64,000 nt of DNA from JBFWWP01 sp050246115 (GTDB taxonomy: Bacteria > Planctomycetota > UBA8108 > UBA1146 > JAJFFE01). Position numbers and translations under genes: made by a program. The notes under the pieces are model-generated. The model searched no databases. It saw only the letters and a program-made list of their open reading frames with translations, and was not told where the DNA came from. The stretch spans positions 1-64,000 of the forward strand of contig JBFWWP010000003.1 in assembly GCA_050246115.1 (NCBI GenBank), written 5' to 3'. Shown here piece after piece: positions 1 through 9,069 of the stretch (position 1 is its first letter; the number at the start of each line of letters is the position of its first letter).

Positions 1-600
1 AAGTGACTCCGCGCTTGGCCGGTCTACGTCGCTGCGCAGCGAATCTCGAGGGCGCCGGAGAACGATGCATCGCGAGGCGCCCCACCCCTCTGCGTCGCTG
101 TTGTCTCCACCGCGGGCCTTGCCCGATAACCTCACTCGGTCGCGACTCCCCAGCTCCAAGTGTCACAGGGCAAAGGGGATGGCGCGTCACTGTCACCGCT
201 CTTCGCAACCGCTCTTCGCAAGTGTAGCGAGTTGGTGGTGATCTGTTCGCGCTGTGATCGAGGCAACGCGTTCCTGCTCCTCGGAGTGTGCCGCGGCACG
301 TCGACGAGAATTCGTGATCCTGCGCGACGGGGCACGGTGCGCGAACCCGGCCTGCGGGTCGATGCGCCGACGCCCCGCGCATCGCAACACCCATCGGGCT
401 CGAGGCATGCGAGCGTCGGGTGCGAAGCACTAGGCTATTGGCTAGGCTTCGGCTATAGGCTAGGCTAGCACGAAGCCAGGCGCGTTTCGTGAGCACTCCC
501 GCGGTGAGTCTGTCCGAAACCGTCGTCCCGACGCCCCCTTCGTCCTTTCCGTGGCTGCCCCCGCTGTGGCCACTCCCCGCGATCGTGGAGACCAGCCCGC
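1..600. other. Left-edge non-coding region
   Basis: I see no convincing gene in the first 600 bases. The short open frames on both strands are arginine-rich, overlap one another and lack ribosome binding sites. The only structure that stands out is a cluster of TAGGCT hexamers at 431-466, listed separately. The region probably holds the promoter of the export operon that starts at 601. Confidence 0.5.
431..466. promoter_or_regulatory. TAGGCT hexamer cluster upstream of the export operon
   Basis: Four copies of TAGGCT lie at 431-436, 443-448, 456-461 and 461-466, in a stretch that is AT-richer than its surroundings and includes a TATAGG that could act as a -10 box. It lies about 140 bases before the adaptor gene. 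A regulatory role is inferred only from repetition and position. Confidence 0.3.
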
Positions 601-1785
601 GTGAAAGACCTGACTCGGCTGACCATCGACCGAAGCGGCCCCGTTCGGACGACCCGGCGGACGGCTTGGCCACTGCTCCTCGTCATCCTGATCGTGATCG
701 CAGCGACCTTCGTGTGGTGGCGGCTCGGTGCCAAGGCCACGGGCGCCCCTGAAGTAGAGATCGCGCGGGTCACGCGGGTCGGAGGTGCCCAAGCCCAAGT
801 CGGTGTCGCCGCCAACGGCTACGTGGTCGCGCGCAAGCGGGCCGCGCTGTCGACCGATGTCCCCGGACGGGTGGTCGAGGTGCGGGTCGAAGAGGGTACG
901 CGGGTCCGTGAGGGCGACCTGATCGCACGGCTGGACACGCGCCAGCTCGAGGCGCAGCTCGCCCAGGTCGAGGCCGATGTCCGTCGCCAGCAGGCCACTC
1001 TGAGACTCGCGGAACTCGAGCGCGACCGATTCGCTACGCTCTACGACGAAGGGCACGCTACGGAGTCCGAGCGTGACGCGGCCGCGGCGCGCGCCACGGA
1101 AAGCAAAGCCACGCTCGAGCAACTCGAGGCCGGCAGCGAAGAGGTCCGCGTACTCATTCGCAAGTCCTCGGTCTTTGCTCCCTTCGACGGAGTGGTGATC
1201 GAGAAGAATGCCGAGGTGGGTGAGGTCGTGAGCGCAGCGGGGTCGGGGTCCAACTCTCGGGGCGCGGTGGCCACGCTCGTCGCCTTCGACACCCTCGAAG
1301 TTCAAGTGGAGCTCGCCCAACGTTCCCTCCCCGCGGCACGGGAGGGGGCCCCGGTGCTGATCTATCTGGACGCGTACCCGGACGACGCCTACCGCGGTCG
1401 GGTGCGACAGATCTGGCCGACGGCCAACCGCCAGAAATCTAGCGTCGAAGTCCGAATCGAGTTCCTCGAGCGCAACGAACGGATCTTGCCGGACCTGGGC
1501 GTGCGGGTCGTGTTCAACGATCAAGCGGTAGTGCCCGAGCCGGCGCGCGTGCTGCTGCCGAAGCGAGCCTTGGTGCGGGGGCCGAAGCCCTACGTCTTCG
1601 TTCTACGCGGGACGACGGCTGAGAAGCGCGAAATCGTGCTCGACCCGGAGATCGCATCCGGCGCCGACGGGGACCAGGGCACGATCACCGTGACATCCGG
1701 CCTCGACGGCGGTGAGATCGTGATCGTCAGCCCGCCGCAGTCCATCGTAGACGGTGCTGCCGTCAAGCAAAGGAAAGCGCCATGA
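601..1785 (+). CDS. Periplasmic adaptor (HlyD/MacA family) of an ABC export system
   Basis: This 394-residue protein is a membrane fusion protein that would link an inner-membrane ABC transporter to the outer membrane. A single N-terminal membrane anchor lies at about residues 20-40. It is followed by a lipoyl-like half motif, a charged coiled-coil hairpin rich in E, R, A and Q (about residues 110-185), the second lipoyl half and beta-barrel domains. It starts with GTG, with GGAG nine bases upstream. Its TGA overlaps the ATG of the ATPase gene (ATGA at 1782-1785), which implies translational coupling. The substrate cannot be read from the sequence. MacA-type and DevB-type adaptors fit equally well. 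Confidence 0.9.
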   Translation: MKDLTRLTIDRSGPVRTTRRTAWPLLLVILIVIAATFVWWRLGAKATGAPEVEIARVTRVGGAQAQVGVAANGYVVARKRAALSTDVPGRVVEVRVEEGTRVREGDLIARLDTRQLEAQLAQVEADVRRQQATLRLAELERDRFATLYDEGHATESERDAAAARATESKATLEQLEAGSEEVRVLIRKSSVFAPFDGVVIEKNAEVGEVVSAAGSGSNSRGAVATLVAFDTLEVQVELAQRSLPAAREGAPVLIYLDAYPDDAYRGRVRQIWPTANRQKSSVEVRIEFLERNERILPDLGVRVVFNDQAVVPEPARVLLPKRALVRGPKPYVFVLRGTTAEKREIVLDPEIASGADGDQGTITVTSGLDGGEIVIVSPPQSIVDGAAVKQRKAP

Positions 1786-2486
1786 CTGCCTGTATCGAGA
1801 TGCGCGGAGTGAGCAAGACCTACTCCCGCGGGGGCGAGAGCTTGGTGGTGCTCGATCGGCTGGACCTCGACGTTCCCACCGGGGACTTCGTCGCTCTCAT
1901 GGGGCCGAGCGGTTCAGGGAAGAGCACGATCCTGAATCTCGCCGGCGGCCTCGACCAACCCGATGTCGGCTCGGTCACCGTCGCGGGGGCCGAGTTGCAC
2001 GAGCTCAGCGCCTCGGAACTGGGCAAGTGGCGCGCGTGCAGCGTCGGCTTCGTGTTCCAGGCCTTCAACTTGCTGCCGGTGCTGACCGCGTTCGAGAACG
2101 TCCACCTCCCGCTGCTACTGACCCCGCTCAGCCGCAAAGAACGCCGCCAGCGCGCCGAGTTCGCGCTCGAGATCGTGGGACTCACGGATCGCATGAACCA
2201 CAGACCCAAGCAACTCTCCGGCGGGCAGGAGCAACGCGTCGCGATCGCACGAGCGATCGTCACCGACCCCACGCTGATCCTCGCCGACGAACCCACCGGT
2301 GACCTCGACCGCGACACGGCGAACGAGATCATGGACCTGCTCCGACGCCTGAACGATGAACTCTCGAAGACCATCGTCATGGTCACCCACGACTCGATGG
2401 CCGCGTCGCGAGCCCGGCGCACCTTGCACCTCGACAAGGGCCTCTTGCGCGAGCGCCCGAAAGCGGAGGAGCCGAGACATGCCTAA
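1782..2486 (+). CDS. ABC transporter ATP-binding protein (LolD/MacB type)
   Basis: This 234-residue nucleotide-binding subunit powers the adjacent FtsX-like permeases. Walker A is GPSGSGKST at residues 41-49. The signature is LSGGQEQR, the Walker B region reads LILADEPTGDLD, and the switch histidine is in MVTHD. The ADEPTGDLD form is typical of the LolD/MacB/FtsE group that works with MacB-type permeases. The start overlaps the adaptor stop (ATGA), and the end overlaps the permease start at 2479, so all three are probably made from one message. Confidence 0.95.
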   Translation: MTACIEMRGVSKTYSRGGESLVVLDRLDLDVPTGDFVALMGPSGSGKSTILNLAGGLDQPDVGSVTVAGAELHELSASELGKWRACSVGFVFQAFNLLPVLTAFENVHLPLLLTPLSRKERRQRAEFALEIVGLTDRMNHRPKQLSGGQEQRVAIARAIVTDPTLILADEPTGDLDRDTANEIMDLLRRLNDELSKTIVMVTHDSMAASRARRTLHLDKGLLRERPKAEEPRHA

Positions 2487-3705
2487 TCGCGTCCCGTGGC
2501 GGCTCGTCCCGCGCCACATGGCCAGTCATCCGATTCGCACGGGACTGACGATCGCGGGGCTCGTGATCGCCATGTTTCTCTTCTGCTTCCTCGTTTCGAT
2601 TGTCACTTCGTTGCAATCGTCCATTACGCAGGCGGCTGGCAACCGCCTGATGGTGCAATCGAAAGTGTCCTTGTTCGTCGACCTGCCCCGAGACTACCAG
2701 GCCCGCATCCGCGAAGTCGATGGTGTGGAGAGTATCAGCAAGTTCCAGTGGTTCGGCGGCTACTATCAAGAAGCGAAGAACATGTTCGCCCAGTTCGCGG
2801 TCGATCATGAAGTGTTCTTCGATCAGTACGCAGCGGACATGGACCTGTTCCTCGCGGCGGACGCGTTGGACGGGGACGCTGACCCGAGTGAGCGCGCGGA
2901 GGTGATTCGGGCGTTCCAAAGTGAACGCCGCGCCGCCGTAATCGGACCTGCGCTGGTTCGCGACTTCGGCTGGAAGGTCGGCGACACCATTCCGTTGCAG
3001 CCTTCCATCTTCCACAAGTCCGACGGGACCGCCTGGGAGTTCAACGTCGTCGGCGTTTATCGACCGAAGCGATCCAACGTCGACGAGCGCGCCATGTGGT
3101 TCCGCTTCGACTATCTCCAGGAGACGCTCGCGCAGGGCGGCTTCGACGATCTTGGAGTCGGGTGCTTTGCCGTGAACCTCGGACCCGGCTATCCCCCGGA
3201 GGACGTTGCGCAGGGCATCGATCGACTGTTCGAGAACGGCCCCCAGGCGACGACCACCTTCACCGAGGCCGCGTTCCAGGCGGGGTTCGTGTCCATGATG
3301 GGCAACATCCCGATCTTCGTCGGCTCGATCGGCGGGGCGGTCTTGTTCGCCATTCTCTTCTCGGTGATCAACACGATGCTGATGGCCGCGTTCCAACGGG
3401 TGCGCGAGGGTGGCGTGTTGCAGGCGCTCGGCTTCAGCGAGAGCGTCAGCACGTGGCTCCTGCTCGGCGAGTCGCTCCTGATCACCGCAGTCGGCGGAGG
3501 GATTGGCGTGGCGTTGAGTTGGCTGGCGGCGAGTGGCATGCGCGGAGTGCTCGCGAGCTTCAACCTGGGCAACTACGCGGTGGAGCCAAGCACAGTGCTC
3601 TTGGGGTTCGCGATCTCGCTGGGGATCGGCTTCATCGCCGGCCTGCTTCCGGGTTGGATCAACCGGCGACCGGGCGCTGCGGCCGCCATCCGCGCCGACG
3701 GTTGA
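2479..3705 (+). CDS. FtsX/MacB-like ABC permease, first copy
   Basis: This 408-residue permease has the MacB-like layout: one N-terminal membrane helix at about residues 20-45, a large periplasmic domain, and three C-terminal helices. I chose the ATG at 2479 because it overlaps the ATPase stop by eight bases. An upstream in-frame extension would run back through the ATPase gene. The C-terminal FtsX domain starts near the glycine-rich helix at 3310-3370. A second permease of the same design follows, so the transporter is probably a heterodimer rather than the fused MacB homodimer. Confidence 0.92.
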   Translation: MPNRVPWRLVPRHMASHPIRTGLTIAGLVIAMFLFCFLVSIVTSLQSSITQAAGNRLMVQSKVSLFVDLPRDYQARIREVDGVESISKFQWFGGYYQEAKNMFAQFAVDHEVFFDQYAADMDLFLAADALDGDADPSERAEVIRAFQSERRAAVIGPALVRDFGWKVGDTIPLQPSIFHKSDGTAWEFNVVGVYRPKRSNVDERAMWFRFDYLQETLAQGGFDDLGVGCFAVNLGPGYPPEDVAQGIDRLFENGPQATTTFTEAAFQAGFVSMMGNIPIFVGSIGGAVLFAILFSVINTMLMAAFQRVREGGVLQALGFSESVSTWLLLGESLLITAVGGGIGVALSWLAASGMRGVLASFNLGNYAVEPSTVLLGFAISLGIGFIAGLLPGWINRRPGAAAAIRADG

Positions 3706-3761
3706 TAGGGCCCAAGTCAGGCACGCGGTCTGCCGCGAATGCAACACGAGAGGATCACGTC

Positions 3762-4931
3762 ATGCCTCTACCGCTCGGCTACTCCGTGCGCAACGTCGCG
3801 GTGCGTCGCTCGTCGGCGATTCTGACCGCACTGGGCATCGCCTTGACGGTAGCGGCATTCAGCGGCGTCGGAGCGCTGCGCGCCGGCTTCCGCCAGCTCT
3901 ACTCGAACTCCGGGCGGGACCAGTTGGCAATCTACATCCGAGAAGGGTCCACTTCGGAGGGCGAGTCGGGCATCCCCCGCGACACTGCGGCGCTGCTCGT
4001 CAAGGAGCGCCCGGAGGCAGAGCTCAACGACAAGGCTCAGCCGCTCGCCGCAGCCGAGTGTTACCTGGCGCTGTTCATGACCAAGGTGGGCGGCGGCCGC
4101 ACCAACGTACCGCTGCGCGGCATCCAACCCATGTCGCTCGAGCTGCAGGGCGATGGCGTCCGTTTGCTCGAGGGGCGCTGGCTCCAGTTCGGGAGCGACG
4201 AAGTGGTCGTCGGCCGGCCGCTGACCGAGCGAATCGAGAACTGTCGCCTGGGCGACACCCTGATCCTGAACACCACGCCGTTCCGGGTGGTCGGGGTCAT
4301 CGAGCAAGACAGCGCCATGGGCAGCGAGATCTGGGGCGACGTCGAACGAATGATGGAAGCCTTGCAGCGTCCGGTGTTCCAGCGGGTCGTCGCGCGGGTG
4401 AAGCCCGGGACGGACTTCGCGCGCGTGAATCAACAGCTCGAGGACGATCCTCGAACCGCGTCGATCACCGCCTACTCGGAAAGCGACTACCTGGCGAAGC
4501 AGACCACGGCCCTGAGCAGTGTGCTGGGGGGACTGGCGGCATTCCTCACCGTGATCATGGGAGGGGCCGCCACCCTCGGGGCCATCAACACGACGCTCGC
4601 CACGGTCGCCGCGCGTACCCATGAGATCGGCATCCTGCTCGCGTTGGGCTTTTCGCGGCTCTCGATCTTTCTCGCATTCGTGCTCGAGTCGACGGTCCTC
4701 GGACTCCTGGGCGGCATCGCCGGCATCGTCCTCGTGTTGCCGTTTCAGGGCTACCAAACCGGCGCGATGAACTGGAACACCTTCACCGACGTCTCGTTCA
4801 CGTTCCAGGTAACGCCTTCGCTGTGCTTCGTCGCAACGACGCTGGCGGTGATCCTCGGCACGCTGGGCGGGGCGGTTCCCGCTCTCTTCGCTGCGCTGAA
4901 GAAGCCCGTCGAGGCGCTGCGTCACCAGTGA
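3762..4931 (+). CDS. FtsX/MacB-like ABC permease, second copy
   Basis: This 389-residue paralogue of the preceding permease has the same one-plus-three helix layout with a periplasmic domain between. The ATG at 3762 follows AGAGGATCACGTC, an acceptable ribosome binding site. The open frame runs upstream through the first permease, but that part is a shadow. The gap of 56 bases after gene three is short enough for co-transcription. Adaptor, ATPase and two permeases together resemble DevBCA-like or LolCDE-like exporters. No outer-membrane TolC-type partner is visible nearby. Confidence 0.92.
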   Translation: MPLPLGYSVRNVAVRRSSAILTALGIALTVAAFSGVGALRAGFRQLYSNSGRDQLAIYIREGSTSEGESGIPRDTAALLVKERPEAELNDKAQPLAAAECYLALFMTKVGGGRTNVPLRGIQPMSLELQGDGVRLLEGRWLQFGSDEVVVGRPLTERIENCRLGDTLILNTTPFRVVGVIEQDSAMGSEIWGDVERMMEALQRPVFQRVVARVKPGTDFARVNQQLEDDPRTASITAYSESDYLAKQTTALSSVLGGLAAFLTVIMGGAATLGAINTTLATVAARTHEIGILLALGFSRLSIFLAFVLESTVLGLLGGIAGIVLVLPFQGYQTGAMNWNTFTDVSFTFQVTPSLCFVATTLAVILGTLGGAVPALFAALKKPVEALRHQ

Positions 4932-4937
4932 GCGCGG

Positions 4938-4955
4938 CGCGGGGGCCTGCCCGCG
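4938..4955. terminator. Hairpin between convergent genes
   Basis: CGCGGG and CCCGCG pair across a six-base loop, seven bases after the last permease stop and before the end of the converging lipoprotein gene. There is no T-run, so this may be a weak or factor-dependent terminator serving both sides. Confidence 0.4.
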
Positions 4956-5003
4956 ACCAACACCGCGGCCGCATGAAGAGACGTCCCCTTCACGAGCGCG
5001 CGA

Positions 5004-5987
5004 TCAGAACCTCACGCCCAGGGTGAAAGCTACGCCTTGGAAGTCGGCCTGGGTCTCGCGAACGAACAAACCCAGCTCCGGGTCGCTCTCGTCGATGCGC
5101 ACACCGCGATAGATGTAAGAAAGCGCCCACGCCAGCGCGTAGACGCGACCCCGAAGCCCGGCCTCGACACCGAGAGTGCTGCCGTCGGACTCGAACTGAT
5201 CTTCGAAGGAAGTCGAAGGCGTATCGACCTCGATCACGGTTCCGTGGTACCCCAGACCGACGCCGGCGAACACGCTCAGCTCCGCGTGCGGATCCGCAAC
5301 GATCACCACTTCGGGTTCGATCTCCGCCCGGAAGCCAACACTCCCCCACGTCACTTCATCGGGACCGGCGTCGTCCTCGAGTTGGAGCCCACGAAAGTAG
5401 GGGCCCACGCGAATCGGCACACGAATACGCCGCTCCAAGCCGGGTTGGAACAGGACGTAGACGAACACATCGCTCATGCTCGCCTCTTGCGCCGCGAAAC
5501 CGTCTTCTTCGAAGAGGTCGTCGTCGGAAGTCATGCCCTCGACGGCCGCGCCGAAGCCGACCCCGGCAGGGGCAGCGAACTCGATTCGCAGACGGGACAG
5601 GCCCGCCACCTCCCGATCATCGAGAGCCGAGCCCGACGTGCGATGCGTGTACCGCCCCATGGCCAGGGTCACTTCCGCCGTGAAGCACGGAGGGCCGAGA
5701 GTTTCGCCCGCGTCCACGGTCATGTCGTCCACAGTGTCGTCAGGCGCACCGAGGACGCCCCCCTCGGGAGGCTGAAGTTCTCCCGAGGTGGTTTCGCCGT
5801 TGGCGTAGACAACGCCCGTTCCGGGGGTCCCGAGCGCACCGCCCGCGCCCGCCGATTGGGTCAACCAAGCGGACTCGGCACCCCCCGGGAGCCCCGTCGT
5901 CGGGAATCGATCGAAGTGCGAACCCGCGCATCCCGCTACGCAGCACGACACCCAGGCCCAGCCCATCCACAGCGTTCGAATCCGCAT
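5004..5987 (-). CDS. Lipoprotein with outer-membrane beta-barrel-like C-terminus
   Basis: This 327-residue exported protein has an unassigned role. The N-terminus is a lipoprotein signal, with VAGC as the lipobox near residue 20. The rest alternates short amphipathic strands with acidic turns, and the last residue is phenylalanine (GVRF), as in many outer-membrane barrels. I chose the ATG at 5987 because AGAGGAAATAGGATC precedes it and the signal peptide begins there. The open frame extends further upstream only because it runs into the 181-bp repeat at 6100-6280. A similar leader, AGAGGAATAGGATCCA, precedes the giant Ig-repeat gene. Confidence 0.75.
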   Translation of the reverse strand: MRIRTLWMGWAWVSCCVAGCAGSHFDRFPTTGLPGGAESAWLTQSAGAGGALGTPGTGVVYANGETTSGELQPPEGGVLGAPDDTVDDMTVDAGETLGPPCFTAEVTLAMGRYTHRTSGSALDDREVAGLSRLRIEFAAPAGVGFGAAVEGMTSDDDLFEEDGFAAQEASMSDVFVYVLFQPGLERRIRVPIRVGPYFRGLQLEDDAGPDEVTWGSVGFRAEIEPEVVIVADPHAELSVFAGVGLGYHGTVIEVDTPSTSFEDQFESDGSTLGVEAGLRGRVYALAWALSYIYRGVRIDESDPELGLFVRETQADFQGVAFTLGVRF

Positions 5988-6099
5988 GATCCTATTTCCT
6001 CTCGGTGTACTCCTCGTTGGGGTGCGACCCGCTCCGGGCCGATTGCGGCGAATTGTCGCACTGCGGCGCGACCGGCGACAGTGGGATTCGCCGACGCTT

Positions 6100-6280
6100 A
6101 GGAGTCGCCCAAGAACAACTTCACCCTCTTGCTCGTCGCTTCGGGCCATCTTCGACCGATCCGAAAGCCTCGAAATCCTCACCGGATCTAAGGCTACGCC
6201 TCCGGTTCCGAGCTTTCCGGATCGGCCAAACTTGACCCAAATCGACGGCAAGATGTCGAAGTTGTTCTTGGGCGACTCCT
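6100..6280 (-). repeat. 181-bp near-palindromic element, copy A
   Basis: This copy is in the opposite orientation to copies B and C at 31061 and 36277. Both ends read AGGAGTCGCCCAAGAA, inverted. The two halves remain complementary along most of their length, so the whole unit can fold into one long imperfect hairpin. It sits upstream of a minus-strand lipoprotein gene and ahead of a plus-strand one, in a divergent intergenic gap. It carries no transposase. Open frames cross it, but they belong to no gene. Confidence 0.85.
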
Positions 6281-6399
6281 TTGGCTCAAGGTGGAACCTT
6301 GACGAGCCGATTCAGAGCACAGCGTGCCGTGAGAGCATGGCCGAGCCGGTCCGCGTCGTCGCGGCGTGTCGGCGGTCGAGAGACGAGGAAGTGGGTCCT

Positions 6400-6948
6400 A
6401 TGGCTCGCGCACTCTGCGCCTTGTACTTCGTAGCGGCCTCGAGCCTGCTCATTGCCGGCTGTTCACACGCCGCCCCCGCTCGGCCCGAGCCCGAACCCGA
6501 ATCCATCGCGCCGGCCGCGCAGTTCTTGTCTGTCGAGCTCATGCTCTTCGTCGGCCCGTTGCCTGCGCTGTCCAACGTCGGGGTGGCTCCGGGCCCAGAG
6601 CCGCACGACCTCGATGCGGTTGCGTTCCATCAATTGGCGGAGTGCCTCGCCTCGGACCCCGCGTTCACGCTGGTCTCGACGCCTCGCCTGCTCACCGAAC
6701 TCGACCAAAGTGCTACGCTGACCATCGCCGACCCGTCACGGCACGCCCTGAATTTGTCGGTTTGTATCCGCGGCAACACCGGACCCGACGGACTCGCCCT
6801 CGAACTGTCGGTCCAGGGTTGGTGTGAGTCTCAGGTCGAACTCGCGAACGGCCATGGTGCTGCGCTCGTCATCGTTCCCGACTCGCACGCAGCCTCCCAC
6901 ACGTCCGTCGCTCTCCTCGTCCGCCCCAGCCTCGTCGACCGCCCCTGA
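6400..6948 (+). CDS. Small lipoprotein of unknown function
   Basis: This 182-residue protein begins MARALCALYF, with lipobox IAGC near residue 22 followed by an Ala/Pro/Glu linker. The mature part has alternating hydrophobic strands and a stretch (about residues 75-110) with a pattern like periplasmic domains that sense or bind small ligands, but I do not recognise a family. The start at 6400 follows CGAGGAAGTGGGTCCT. The open frame reaches back through the 181-bp repeat, but that part is not coding. No operon partner is visible. Confidence 0.65.
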   Translation: MARALCALYFVAASSLLIAGCSHAAPARPEPEPESIAPAAQFLSVELMLFVGPLPALSNVGVAPGPEPHDLDAVAFHQLAECLASDPAFTLVSTPRLLTELDQSATLTIADPSRHALNLSVCIRGNTGPDGLALELSVQGWCESQVELANGHGAALVIVPDSHAASHTSVALLVRPSLVDRP

Positions 6949-7309
6949 CTCGGGCTTGGGAGTCGCCGAGCACTTCGTTCGACTCGATCCCCGGCCCCGC
7001 TCGGCTCCTGTTTCCACTTGCAACGACCCCGGCACGAGCTTAGGTTTTCACCATGCTCGACTGTCGCGCCACCCACTCACTGCTCCGGGTCCCCGATGGT
7101 TGACCCGCACCCACGGTGCGGAGCCGCTAGGTAGCCGTCGGCTACACCTTCCTCCAGCAGACTCTTCTTCCTGACCAGCAACCACCCGTCGCGCTGCTCG
7201 TACGTCGCGAGCGGCCGCGAAGTGCAACACTCACGGACTCGGTGGGTCTTCCAAGGCGGCAGCTGTGTTCCGCGCAGCACCGGGATCCGTGGCTTTTGAA
7301 AGGGGTCCA
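6949..7309. other. Intergenic region before the porin-like gene
   Basis: No gene is supported here. A small hairpin, GTAGCC-GTC-GGCTAC, occurs at 7131-7145. The last bases (7298-7308, GAAAGGGGTCC) form the ribosome binding site for the severed signal peptide at 7310. Confidence 0.45.
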
Positions 7310-7396
7310 ATGATCTCTTCATCGAAGTGGCAATGGGCAGTTCTCGTCACCGTGGCCCTGTGGCAACTGACGGGGAACGTCTACGCCGTCGGTTGA
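7310..7396 (+). other. Severed signal-peptide reading frame ending in in-frame TGA
   Basis: An ATG at 7310, behind GAAAGGGGTCC, opens a 28-codon frame: a lysine-containing start, a hydrophobic stretch, then NVYA and two more residues, which reads as a complete secretion signal. It ends in TGA at 7394-7396. The next codon, ATG at 7397, continues in the same frame into the porin-like protein. The split therefore looks like a single nonsense change inside what was one gene, unless the TGA is read through. Confidence 0.7.
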
Positions 7397-8371
7397 ATGA
7401 GTGCTGGGGTTCAACCCAACCTCTCCGTCGGAGAGGAATTCAAAGCGAACGTGCCAGGTCGCTTCCGGCTGTCCTACGTCTACGGCTACTCCGACACCGA
7501 CAAGTACTACACGGGCGAAAAGCGCGATCGCCCGGTCGAGCGGAACGTGGCCGCCAGCACCTTGACCAACGAACACACGGTCATCGGCGAGTACGATGTC
7601 ACCGAGCGACTGTCCTTCATCGCGGAGATCCCGTTTCTGTACGTGCGCCAGGCCCGCGATGGTCCCGGTAGCTTCGGTGTCAACGGCGTCATGCTAGCCG
7701 ACGGCCTCGGCGACGTGCGCGTCCTGGGCAAGTACTGGCTTGCGAGCGAGAACGCAGGGCTTCGCTTGTATGCTGCGGCTGGTGTGCGTCTGCCGACCGG
7801 CGACTCGAACAGTCGCTTCACGTCGGACGCCGGGAACCACATCACCGAAGACGTAGCCGTTCAGCATGGCACCGGCAACGGCGCCGCCATCGCCGAACTC
7901 GGCGGCACCTCTCAACTCCATCGAAACTTCGGTCTCTTCTACTCGGGACGCTATGTGCTCACCCCCTCGACCGAGACCGACGCGCGGAACTTCCGCAACC
8001 AACTCACGGGCAACGGGCCGCGGCGCAACAGCGACTCGGACTCGGCCTCGTTCAAGGTCGGCATGCAGGTCCCTGTCGGGCGCATGCTTCGCGAGAGCGT
8101 CTCGGAGCAGCCCGTCCCCCGCTTGGATGGCCTGGCCGTGTTCCAAGCCTTCTCGGGCGCATGGGTCCCCTACGATGACCTCGTCGGGGCCACTCGAGGC
8201 TTTCGCCGTGCGGGCACAGTACTCTTCTACGAGCCCGGCTTCGCGTGGGCCCCGTCTCCCGACGTGACGTTCACCGTATCCGTACCGATCACCGTCTACC
8301 GCAAGTTGCAGCAGAACGGCGGGAACCTCCCGGAGTGGATCCTCCAGGCCTCGGTAACGTTCGCGTTCTAG
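7397..8371 (+). CDS. Porin-like outer-membrane beta-barrel protein (lacks its own signal)
   Basis: This 324-residue frame reads as an outer-membrane barrel: repeated amphipathic strands, aromatic girdle residues, a GYSDTDKYY stretch near the N-terminus, and a final phenylalanine in TFAF. It resembles the broad family of transporter-like barrels seen near metal or phenol pathways, but I cannot name a substrate. As annotated, it lacks a signal peptide. The in-frame sequence just upstream (7310-7393) supplies one, separated only by TGA. If the stop is real and not suppressed, the protein would stay in the cytoplasm or not be made. Confidence 0.7.
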   Translation: MSAGVQPNLSVGEEFKANVPGRFRLSYVYGYSDTDKYYTGEKRDRPVERNVAASTLTNEHTVIGEYDVTERLSFIAEIPFLYVRQARDGPGSFGVNGVMLADGLGDVRVLGKYWLASENAGLRLYAAAGVRLPTGDSNSRFTSDAGNHITEDVAVQHGTGNGAAIAELGGTSQLHRNFGLFYSGRYVLTPSTETDARNFRNQLTGNGPRRNSDSDSASFKVGMQVPVGRMLRESVSEQPVPRLDGLAVFQAFSGAWVPYDDLVGATRGFRRAGTVLFYEPGFAWAPSPDVTFTVSVPITVYRKLQQNGGNLPEWILQASVTFAF

Positions 8372-9069
8372 CCAGCGCTAACACGCACGGATCCGCGCCC
8401 TCGAGCCCGACCCGTACCATCGAGCCCAGGTCCCGCATGGCCGCGCAGCCGATTCGATCCGCAGAGGAGGGTGCCACCCACCCTGCGATCGAATCGGCCG
8501 CAATGCCCTGGGCCCGCGTGCGCCGTCACCGGGGCGCGTGGGCGAGCAGGAATCCGCAAGTTCGTCGGCTCATCCCGATCCAGATTTGCTCGCTGCTGCT
8601 GGCGCCACACCGAGGTGCGGCCCGCCGTTGGCAGGCCAGGATGGTCAGTCCCCGTTGAGCCGAACCGGTCGCCAGGCTGATGCGCAATAGCGTTCTGGAA
8701 CCACTCGTTCCAGGATTCGTACTCCGTGTGGACGACCTACTCGCTGTCCGCTGACTCCACGGGATCCATTCGCGAGCTGCTCGCAACGCGCGCTTTGTGG
8801 TTGCCCCCGCGAATCCCGCTCCCCGGCGGCGTCGAATCGGGCGCTTCGCCTTCTGGCTCTGGTGCGCCGAGCGGGCCCGCCGCCGAACCGAACTCTGCAA
8901 GTCTTACTTGGGCGCCGGCACTTCCTACACTCCGCGACGAAGTCGCCGCGACGGAGCCCCGCCCGGACAACGCGTCACGCGAGTCGAGCGGGTGGTACAT
9001 GACTTGCGGTCTGGCCGGCCTCGATGGGTGAACACGGCGCGGCTCCTCCGCGCGCCACTCGGAGGTTCC
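8372..9069. other. Long intergenic region before the DUF4266 operon
   Basis: About 700 bases contain only short overlapping frames without ribosome binding sites or recognisable domains. The region probably holds the promoter of the operon beginning at 9070, but no clear -35/-10 pair stands out. Confidence 0.45.

Noticed and set aside
5986..6400. N-terminal extensions of genes through the 181-bp repeat
   Set aside because: The same peptide appears in front of unrelated genes at every copy. It comes from the element being stop-free, not from coding.
8726..9031. Open frame of 101 codons before the DUF4266 gene
   Set aside because: No ribosome binding site, Ser/Pro/Arg-rich composition and overlap with several equal alternatives on both strands.
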